Below the pieces are notes generated by a model. The model saw only the letters and a program-made list of their open reading frames with translations, did not search any database and had not been told where the DNA came from. Shown piece after piece: positions 1-6,163 of a stretch of 64,000 bases of DNA. This stretch comes from Mucilaginibacter sp. dw_454 (GTDB lineage: Bacteria; Bacteroidota; Bacteroidia; Sphingobacteriales; Sphingobacteriaceae): positions 558,001 through 622,000 of the forward strand of contig NZ_JAAVVB010000003.1 of the NCBI RefSeq assembly GCF_018449775.1, in the 5' to 3' direction. How positions within the stretch are numbered: position 1 is the first letter of the stretch; each line of letters opens with the position of its first letter. Made by a program: the position numbers and the translations under genes.

Positions 1-483
1 ACCTTCTCAGGCTCATGGGGATACTATCGCGATGAGAACACCTGGAAAACACACCGTCAGCTACTTGACCTGCTGATCACCTCGGTGGCTAATGGGGGTA
101 ACCTGATCCTGAACGTAGGCCCAACCGCCCGCGGCGAGTTCGATTACCGTGCTACCAACGCTTTAGATAGCATGTCGTACTGGATGCACGCCAATAACCA
201 GTCTATCTATAACTGTACTTATGCGCCGAGTTCTTTCTCAGTGCCTGAAGGTGACAGGCTGACTTATAACCCGATAACCAAGAAGCTGTATCTGCACTTA
301 TTCAACTACCCAACCGATGGTGTGTTGACACTGCCGGGCTATGCCGGCAAGGTTAAGTATGCACAGTTTTTGAATGATCACTCAGAAGTGCTTAATAAAG
401 CAAATAATGATGATTTGGTTGTAACTTTGCCAAAGAATAAACCCCCTTATGAGATACCTGTTGTGGAGCTTAGCCTGCAATAG
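1..483 (+). CDS. Alpha-L-fucosidase (GH29), C-terminal part, cut by window start
   Basis: The frame is open from base 1, so only the last 160 residues are visible and the start lies upstream. The motif GSWGYYRDENTW followed by SVANGGNLILNVGPTARGEF is the end of the GH29 catalytic barrel; family members carry the same GGN-LLNVGP strand. A beta-sandwich C-terminal domain follows (FNYPTDGVLTLPGYAGKV). The same arrangement occurs in the complete GH29 gene at 10725-12494, so the window holds two fucosidases of this type. GH29 enzymes release terminal alpha-L-fucose from glycans, usually after export to the periplasm or cell surface. The uronate-dehydratase gene follows after 31 nt, which suggests one sugar-catabolic transcript. 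Family assignment is firm; substrate is unknown. Confidence 0.85.
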   Translation, partial: TFSGSWGYYRDENTWKTHRQLLDLLITSVANGGNLILNVGPTARGEFDYRATNALDSMSYWMHANNQSIYNCTYAPSSFSVPEGDRLTYNPITKKLYLHLFNYPTDGVLTLPGYAGKVKYAQFLNDHSEVLNKANNDDLVVTLPKNKPPYEIPVVELSLQ

Positions 484-514
484 CATCACATAAATCATAT
501 ATACAACTGATACA

Positions 515-2176
515 ATGTCTGTTCAAAAAGAAACTGTTTTAAGAATACATCCACATGATAATGTGTTGGTGGCCTTACAAGATCTGCCTGCCGGTACTGT
601 TATCCCTTTTAACGGGGATAGCATCACGCTGGCGACCGATGTAGCCGTCAAACACAAATTTACCATAAGCGACCTGGATACCGATGCCGAAATTTACATG
701 TATGGCGTGCTGGTGGGCAAAACCAACAGGCCTATAGCCAAGGGCACTGCTATCACGGTAGATAACATCCACCATGCTGCCAGCGACTTCAAACTGGGCG
801 AACGCAAGCTCAACTGGCACAAGCCCGAAGTTGACAAGTTTGCACAGCGCACCTTCTTAGGTTATCACCGTGGTGATGGCTCGGTGGGTACGGCTAACTA
901 CTGGTTAGTGATACCGCTGGTGTTTTGCGAGAACCGCAATATCATGGTGTTAAAGGATGCATTGGTAGAGAAACTGGGTTTCCGCAAGGCTAAGACTTAT
1001 GAGACAGAGGTGGACAGCCTGATAGACCTGTATAAGACAGGCAGTTCGGTTGAATCGATATTGAATGCTGATTTGCAGATGCAATCGGCAGAGAAAGGGC
1101 GGAGCAAGCTGTTTGAGAACATAGACGGCATCAAATTCCTGACCCATGATATGGGTTGCGGTGGCACCAAGTCAGACTCTGACGCTTTATGCGGATTGCT
1201 GGCTGGCTACATTACGCACCCTAACGTGGCGGGCGCTACCGTATTAAGCCTGGGTTGCCAGCACGCGCAAGCCAGTATCCTGGAAGACGAGATCAAGAAG
1301 CGCGACCCTAACTTCAGCAAGCCGCTCATCATGCTGGAGCAGCAGAAGATAGGTAAAGAGAGCGTGTTAATGCAGGAGGCCCTGAAGCAAACCTTTGCCG
1401 GCTTAATAGAAGCTAATAAACAAGAACGCCGCCCGGCGCCGATCAACAAGATCTGTATTGGCTTGGAGTGCGGTGGGTCCGACGGATTTTCGGGTATATC
1501 GGCTAACCCGGCTTTGGGTTATGTGTCTGATGTGCTGGTGAGCCTGGGTGGCAGCGTGATATTGGCTGAGTTCCCCGAGCTTTGTGGGGTAGAGCAGGAG
1601 CTGAGCGACCGCTGTGTAGATGTTGATACCGCACAGAAGTTCATGCACTTGATGCGTACCTACAATGCCCGCGCCGAGGCAGATGGTTCCGGCTTTTACG
1701 CCAACCCTTCGCCGGGCAATGTGCGCGATGGCTTGATTACCGATGCCATCAAGTCGGCAGGTGCGGCTAAGAAGGGTGGTAACTCGCCGGTTACTGCTGT
1801 GTTGGACTATCCCGAGAAGGTGACTAAACCCGGCCTTAACCTGTTATGCACGCCAGGCAGCGACGTGGAAAGCACCACTGCCGAGGTAGGCTCGGGTGCT
1901 AACATTGTACTATTCACTACCGGCCTGGGTACTCCAACCGGTAACCCTATAACCCCGGTGATCAAGCTATCTACCAATACCCGCATTTATGAGCGGATGC
2001 CGGATATCATTGACATTAACTGCGGTACCATTGTGGAGGGCACCGAAACCATCGAGCAAACCGGCGAGCGCATTCTCAACTATGTCATCGACGTAGCTAG
2101 CGGTGTGGTTCAGCCAAAATCGGTACAGTTAGGGCAGGATGACTTCATCCCGTGGAAGCGCGGTGTTTCGTTATAG
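515..2176 (+). CDS. uxaA: Altronate dehydratase family protein (UxaA type)
   Basis: 553 residues, within the size of full-length UxaA-type enzymes. Residues about 10-90 form the SAF domain, and the rest is the UxaA core. Visible core motifs are GYHRGDGSVGTANYW near residue 115, DMGCGGTKSD at about 212-221 and GLECGGSDGFSG at about 316-327, which are hallmarks of the altronate/galactarate dehydratase family. Altronate dehydratase removes water from D-altronate to give 2-keto-3-deoxygluconate in hexuronate breakdown. The start ATG follows the fucosidase stop by 31 nt, so co-transcription is likely, and a related sugar-acid substrate (for example L-fuconate) cannot be excluded from sequence alone. 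Immediately after the stop lies the first GAAACA-box array. Confidence 0.85.
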   Translation: MSVQKETVLRIHPHDNVLVALQDLPAGTVIPFNGDSITLATDVAVKHKFTISDLDTDAEIYMYGVLVGKTNRPIAKGTAITVDNIHHAASDFKLGERKLNWHKPEVDKFAQRTFLGYHRGDGSVGTANYWLVIPLVFCENRNIMVLKDALVEKLGFRKAKTYETEVDSLIDLYKTGSSVESILNADLQMQSAEKGRSKLFENIDGIKFLTHDMGCGGTKSDSDALCGLLAGYITHPNVAGATVLSLGCQHAQASILEDEIKKRDPNFSKPLIMLEQQKIGKESVLMQEALKQTFAGLIEANKQERRPAPINKICIGLECGGSDGFSGISANPALGYVSDVLVSLGGSVILAEFPELCGVEQELSDRCVDVDTAQKFMHLMRTYNARAEADGSGFYANPSPGNVRDGLITDAIKSAGAAKKGGNSPVTAVLDYPEKVTKPGLNLLCTPGSDVESTTAEVGSGANIVLFTTGLGTPTGNPITPVIKLSTNTRIYERMPDIIDINCGTIVEGTETIEQTGERILNYVIDVASGVVQPKSVQLGQDDFIPWKRGVSL

Positions 2177-2181
2177 TGTTT

Positions 2182-2319
2182 TGTTTCACGTGTGTGTGTC
2201 ATAAATGAAACAAGTGAAACAGCCTTATCTGTTAGGGTATTGATTGTTAGGATTTTATGATTTTTAAGTGAAACAAAATGAAACAGTAAAAATGACTTTT
2301 AAGTACTCTTTTGTTTCAT
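2182..2319. repeat. Six-box RTGAAACA array, copy A
   Basis: Six copies of RTGAAACA or its complement: TGTTTCAC 2182-2189, ATGAAACA 2205-2212, GTGAAACA 2214-2221, GTGAAACA 2268-2275, ATGAAACA 2278-2285 and TGTTTCAT 2312-2319. Orientation is - + + + + -. Box starts are offset 0, 23, 32, 86, 96 and 130 from the first box, exactly as in copy B at 63768-63905, while the spacers differ. The first and third boxes can pair as a stem, and so can the fifth and sixth. It begins 5 nt after the uxaA stop. Confidence 0.8.
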
Positions 2320-2345
2320 TTTGTTGTTAAATGACATTACTTTCA

Positions 2346-2452
2346 CCACCACGTCATCGTGAGCGCTAGCGTGACGATCTCTATACGACAAGAAGGTAAA
2401 CAAGCGATCCGGAGATCGTCACGCTCGTACCTCGCTCACGATGACGGGGTGG
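2346..2452. repeat. REP-like palindromic pair
   Basis: Left arm CCACCACGTCATCGTGAGCG continuing to GTGACGATCTC and right arm GAGATCGTCACGCTCGTACC continuing to CGATGACGGGGTGG are inverted copies separated by about 30 nt. The same REP-like unit (CACGTCATNGYGAGCGAGGTACGAGCGTGRCRATCTCCGGATCGC) recurs at many intergenic sites in the window. No RAYT transposase gene is visible here. Confidence 0.8.
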
Positions 2453-2542
2453 AGGGTGCGACGGCCGTCTTGGTCCCTACTGACAAAACACTGTCACCAC
2501 TTCGCTGAAAAATACCCGGTATCTTGCATAAAATCTTAAATT

Positions 2543-3649
2543 ATGCAATACGATCCCATTCACAATCCTTCCTCCGAGCGTCCGCCCGAGATCGAGCTCC
2601 TCCGCAAATCTGTCCGCGGTCCCTTAACCAAAAAAGAAACCAAAAAACTTAACGAGTACTTTCGCGGCCCTGAAGACTATAAATATGCTTTCATAACCAA
2701 GACTGCCGGCGACTGGCTGCGAGTAGCTAACGACGGCCCTAAAGTCAGCAATATGTTATTTGGCGATTTCTGGTACCAGGGCGAGCTGGCCATTATGTTT
2801 GCCGATACTAACGTGGGTAAATCTATCCTGGCCGTACAAATTGGCGACAGCCTGAGCAGGAGCGAAGCTATTCCCGGTTTTAGCACAGCCCGCAAACCCG
2901 AAATGGTTTTATACTTTGATTTCGAGCTGAGCGCCGCGCAGTTCAGGCAGCGTTACAGTAACGATGATCTCGGCGACCATTATTTCAGCGACGATTTTCT
3001 CCGCCTGGTTTTTAACCCGGATGCCAATTCGCGCAAGTTTGATACTTATGCCGAGTACCTCAATAATTCCATCGAAAATGTGCTGGTGGCCAGCAAAGCA
3101 CGGATCATGATCATCGATAACATTACCTGCCTGCGCAGCGGAACCGAGGCGGCGGCCACCGCCATAAGCCTGATGCGTAAGCTGCAAGCCATTAAACAAC
3201 AATATGGTTTGTCTATTTTGGTATTGGCACATACGCCCAAGCGTAACCCCGCAAAACCGCTCAGCCGGAATGATTTGCAGGGTAGCAAAATGCTCATCAA
3301 CTTTGCCGACAGTGCTTTTGCCATCGGCGAAAGCCAAACACAAAAAGACCTGCGCTATATCAAACAGATCAAGCAACGCAGCGGCAATCAAATTTACGGT
3401 GCCGACAATGTCTGCCTGTGCCGCCTGGTCAAGCCCCAAAACTTCCTGCATTTTGAATTTACCGGCCAGGCCAATGAAGCCGCGCACTTGCTGCACTACA
3501 CCGATCAGCAACGCAAATTCACCGAAAACCGTATCCTCGAACTGCACAAACAAGGTATATCCGTCCGCGCTATCGAGTCGGAAACGGGGATTGCTTATAG
3601 TACAGTTTTTAGGTTGATCAGGAAATTGGAGCGGGTAGGGGCGGTGTAA
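2543..3649 (+). CDS. RecA/RepA-like AAA-family ATPase with C-terminal HTH
   Basis: 368 residues. A P-loop reads FADTNVGKSILA (residues about 86-97), and a hydrophobic Walker-B strand RIMIIDN lies near 187-193, followed by a conserved LAHTPKR segment near residue 230. This is the layout of RepA/DnaB-like hexameric ATPases of the AAA_25 group. The last ~35 residues (GISVRAIESETGIAYSTVFRLIRKL) form a helix-turn-helix, which suggests DNA binding. Proteins of this kind occur in plasmid or phage replication modules and as solitary chromosomal genes in Bacteroidota. No primase, integrase or origin is seen nearby; the gene stands alone between two repeat-rich intergenic regions. The role in DNA metabolism is inferred. 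Confidence 0.7.
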   Translation: MQYDPIHNPSSERPPEIELLRKSVRGPLTKKETKKLNEYFRGPEDYKYAFITKTAGDWLRVANDGPKVSNMLFGDFWYQGELAIMFADTNVGKSILAVQIGDSLSRSEAIPGFSTARKPEMVLYFDFELSAAQFRQRYSNDDLGDHYFSDDFLRLVFNPDANSRKFDTYAEYLNNSIENVLVASKARIMIIDNITCLRSGTEAAATAISLMRKLQAIKQQYGLSILVLAHTPKRNPAKPLSRNDLQGSKMLINFADSAFAIGESQTQKDLRYIKQIKQRSGNQIYGADNVCLCRLVKPQNFLHFEFTGQANEAAHLLHYTDQQRKFTENRILELHKQGISVRAIESETGIAYSTVFRLIRKLERVGAV

Positions 3650-3671
3650 TTAAGTCAAATTCAATAATCAA

Positions 3672-4096
3672 ACTGTCATTGCGAGCGAGAGCGTGGCAAT
3701 CGCGAATATGCTCGGCAAAATATCACGCCCCACCACGTCATTGTGAGCGAGGTACGAGCGTGACAATCTCCGGATCGCTTGTTGAGGAGCTGGCGCAAGT
3801 ATGAGGGGTTGGGTTTGTGTGAAAAGGCTACTCGTGACTCTCTCACCACGTCATCGTGAGCGAGGTACGAGCGTGACGATCTCTTCACCATCACGTCATT
3901 GCGCGGCCACTACGCAATCTTTACATATGCTAATCAATTGTGGCGATCTCCGGATCGCTCGGTTAGCATATCTCCAGCTGGCGCAAGTATGACGGGCCAG
4001 GCACGTGTGTATAGGTTTACTTGTGCCTTCTCCTCTCCACCACGTCATTGTGAGCGAGATACGAGCGTAACAATCTCCGGATCGCTTGGTTGGCTT
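3672..4096. repeat. Tandem REP-like island
   Basis: At least four degenerate copies of the CACGTCATTGTGAGCGAGG-type unit start near 3678, 3732, 3845 and 4039. Two are followed by CCGGATCGCT and then GCTGGCGCAAGTATGA (3789-3805 and 3975-3991), giving an imperfect longer tandem unit of roughly 190 nt. A nested interrupted copy lies at 3890-3960. Open frames here are short, overlap on both strands and follow the repeats, so I see no gene. Confidence 0.75.
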
Positions 4097-4130
4097 ATCG
4101 CTTGATGTCGCTCATTCGCCGCTAGGGCTA

Positions 4131-4435
4131 TTACTTTGTCTTGATACAAAGTAATCAAAAATCAAGTCATACGGAATGCTTCTTTTGCCGTACAAGGCCT
4201 TTACCCCGCAAATCAGGTAAAACCTGGGGAGGGGGCCTGTTGCCGCCGGTTGTCGCGCATGGGCCAACGCTTCAGGCAACATTCCTAACACCCCTGCAGC
4301 CGCACAAGGCCATCATTGTTTTACCTGATTTCGCCCGAAGCTGTCCGTCTGACGGTCCCGCGCTTTTTTGTTCATCCATTGCCTTTACATCCAGTACCGT
4401 CATGCCGAACTTGTTTCGGCATCCCACGTGCTAAG
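4131..4435. repeat. Non-coding repeat segment with hairpin
   Basis: A hairpin TTACTTTGT (4131-4139) / ACAAAGTAA (4146-4154) with loop CTTGAT opens a GC-rich stretch containing the near-inverted pair GCAAATCAGGTAAAACC (4207-4223) and GTTTTACCTGATTTCGCC (4318-4335). The 97-codon frame across it gives a low-quality protein and is not a gene. The look is that of a dispersed intergenic element; only one copy is present here. Confidence 0.5.
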
Positions 4436-4455
4436 TAGGCCGCCACACCTCCCCG

Positions 4456-4510
4456 CCGCGTCATTGCGAGGAACGAAGCAATCTCTACACATGCTAATTA
4501 ATTTGGCTAC
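4456..4510. repeat. REP-like half unit
   Basis: CGCGTCATTGCGAGGAACGAAGCAATCTC with a following CTACACATGCTAATTAATT tail. The tail resembles the CTTTACATATGCTAATCAATT tail inside the tandem island near 3917-3938, linking the two loci. Confidence 0.6.
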
Positions 4511-4550
4511 TGATGAAGTTAGGCTATCGTTATACTTTGATCAATATGGG

Positions 4551-4820
4551 CTATAATGGGAATACTTTTGTTATGAGATTTTTCTCAACAACTAATATAT
4601 CACAAGGTACAATCGGATTTAAAATTTTATAAATCATTTTGGCATTATCTAGTGACGCTATATGTAATGCATCTGCAATAGCCATATTAAAAACCGGTTT
4701 CCCCGTTTCATAGTAACCACAGTAGTAATAATAAATTCCTGTAGAACATTCTTGAATGATCCAGTATTTATAATCTTTCATTGATTGGCGAGATAATTCC
4801 AGTAATTGACTGTGTTCCAA
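4551..4820 (-). CDS. Small hypothetical protein (89 aa)
   Basis: I do not recognise this protein. It is AT-richer than its surroundings, has balanced composition with no signal peptide or membrane segment, and includes an aromatic run (GIYYYYCGYYETGKP) followed by a helical DALHIASLDNAKMIYKIL stretch. It may have the compact fold of small immunity or antitoxin-like proteins, but nothing specific supports that. It sits alone between a REP half unit and a degenerate 3-nt-loop hairpin element, transcribed in the same direction as the 187-residue unknown at 4931-5494. The ATG is preceded by an AT-rich leader with no Shine-Dalgarno sequence, as is normal in Bacteroidota. Existence is moderately likely; function is unknown. 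Confidence 0.5.
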   Translation of the reverse strand: MEHSQLLELSRQSMKDYKYWIIQECSTGIYYYYCGYYETGKPVFNMAIADALHIASLDNAKMIYKILNPIVPCDILVVEKNLITKVFPL

Positions 4821-4830
4821 ATTTAAAAAG

Positions 4831-4921
4831 TTTTCAACTTGTTTTGGTACGTTTATGCAAGCAGAATGCCTGCGATATATCAGGACGAAGTTACGCTGTC
4901 GCTAAACTTCGACCGGTATGG
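4831..4921. repeat. Degenerate GTCGAAGTT hairpin element
   Basis: Decayed copy of the element best seen at 8799-8921: TTTTCAACTTG, then GCAAGCAGAATGCCTGC, then CGAAGTTACGCTGTCGCTAA with ACTTCGACC. It separates the two small unknown genes. Confidence 0.65.
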
Positions 4922-4930
4922 GAAATTAAT

Positions 4931-5494
4931 TTAATCTGATTGAGACGTCGGACCAAATGTGTAATGAATGTCAGTTAGAATTTGCTTGTTTTCTTCTATT
5001 AACGTTATTAATAGATCTTCACGCATTACTGCCGTGTTGGTTATGAATAACCGCTCACCTAAATCAGGATTCGACGCAGGTAGCCCTTGCTCATATGATT
5101 GTTTATCCGTGTCAGAAAGTTCAGTGCTGTGCTGAGTTACCTCCCAATTAACTTCACCTTCTGTTTTTGTTCTAATCCAAAGGTATCCATTTTTTAAATC
5201 TTTTAAAATGAGTGGCAGATTTGCTCTAAGTTTCTCGTAGTCCTTAGTAACTGCAAAAATTCCGGTACCAATCATGCCTAACGTCAAAGTCGTTACAATG
5301 CAACCAACATGTGTATTTACTTTCAATATCACGACGCGATTTGCCCCCATAACGTCAGTAATCCGTCGTTCCAATAGCTGCGCAATAAACATTGATACTT
5401 GTAGTTGAAGGCCTTCATCAGCATAGCGCTCACGTAAAAAGCTTCCTCCCGTGTAAATAGTAACAGATCCGATAGGGATTACTTCTACTTCCAT
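4931..5494 (-). CDS. Hypothetical protein (187 aa)
   Basis: No family recognised. The composition is that of a real protein: an N-terminal mixed region (MEVEVIPIGSVTIYTGGSF), a central strongly hydrophobic stretch VGCIVTTLTLGMIGTGIFAV at about 65-84 that could be a membrane helix or buried strand, and an acidic C-terminal half. A short -strand ATG start at 5494 is followed by a good-quality frame with no competing frame. It lies in a repeat-rich zone next to another orphan gene; both are AT-richer than the neighbouring repeats and may have arrived together. Function cannot be assigned. Confidence 0.6.
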   Translation of the reverse strand: MEVEVIPIGSVTIYTGGSFLRERYADEGLQLQVSMFIAQLLERRITDVMGANRVVILKVNTHVGCIVTTLTLGMIGTGIFAVTKDYEKLRANLPLILKDLKNGYLWIRTKTEGEVNWEVTQHSTELSDTDKQSYEQGLPASNPDLGERLFITNTAVMREDLLITLIEENKQILTDIHYTFGPTSQSD

Positions 5495-5551
5495 AAATTT
5501 AGGTTTTTGCTAAAATAATATTTTAAATGATATGACACTAACTAGATTCAT

Positions 5552-5689
5552 CGCCACCACTGCTCGAAGTTTTCAAATCGACCTAAAATATGGCAAGTTT
5601 TCAACTTGCTTTGCAGTGCTCATAGGCAAGCAGAATGCTTGCGACATATTAGGTCAAAGTTACGCTATCGCTAAACTTCGACTAGAATG
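5552..5689. repeat. GTCGAAGTT multi-hairpin element
   Basis: Copy of the hairpin element: arms GCAAGTT-TTC-AACTTGC (about 5591-5607), GCAAGCA-GAA-TGCTTGC (about 5628-5644), and a GTCAAAGTT...AACTTCGAC stem closing around ACGCTATCGCTA. It is the first module of a composite block continuing to about 6060. Confidence 0.75.
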
Positions 5690-5691
5690 GG

Positions 5692-6060
5692 CGATCCGGA
5701 GATCGCCACACTCGTACCTCGTTCGCGATGACGTGGTGAAGAGACTGCCACCGCTTGTGCACGCGTGTGTCAATATCAGATTGCACCCGCTACCGCAAGT
5801 GTTCCGCTTGCTGTTAACAACTAATAGATAAACGCGACCCCTAGATCGCCACACTCGTACCTCGTTCGCGATGACGTGGTGGTGAGCGTGTGTGTATGAA
5901 TGCCCGCGTTAGCGATAGCAGCGGATACCGGCCTCGCGGCTAAGGCCTTGCGCAGTATGAGCGAATAGCGCGGCCCGCTTCTATCAGCGGGAACGCCCTT
6001 ATCGATTCACTAACACACACCTGCAACCGCATCGCCCACCGCGTCCCTTCTCAAGAGGGC
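5692..6060. repeat. Composite repeat block, left of yfhO-like gene
   Basis: Ordered modules: REP half (GATCCGGAGATCGCCACACT...ACGTGGTG, 5692-5737); GCTTGCTGTTAACAACTAAT (5808-5827) followed by AAACGCG; a second REP half (5846-5881); the element CGTTAGCGATAGCAGCGGAT...GCGGGAACGCCC (about 5905-5999); and a TAACACACACCTGCA tail (about 6011-6025). The same modules in the same order and orientation recur at 8930-9155 on the other side of the 6164-8668 gene. No coding capacity is credible here. Confidence 0.7.
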
Positions 6061-6077
6061 AACCCATCCTCACCGGT

Positions 6078-6141
6078 CGAAGTTTTCAACTTGCTTTGCA
6101 GTGCGCATGCAAGCAGAATGCTTGCGACATGTCGGCCATTT
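6078..6141. repeat. Partial GTCGAAGTT hairpin element
   Basis: GGTCGAAGTTTTCAACTTGC, then GCAAGCAGAATGCTTGC and ACATGTCGGCC: a shortened copy of the element at 8799-8921, ending about 20 nt from the stop of the membrane-protein gene. Confidence 0.65.
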
Positions 6142-6163
6142 TAAAAATAATTTTATTTCCCCG

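Noticed and set aside
2909..3553. Long antisense frame of 214 codons
   Set aside because: Lies fully inside the ATPase gene in the opposite strand; shadow frame from codon bias.
4141..4434. Open frame of 97 codons in the intergenic island
   Set aside because: Low-quality protein, placed inside a repeat-like segment; frame follows the repeat rather than a gene.
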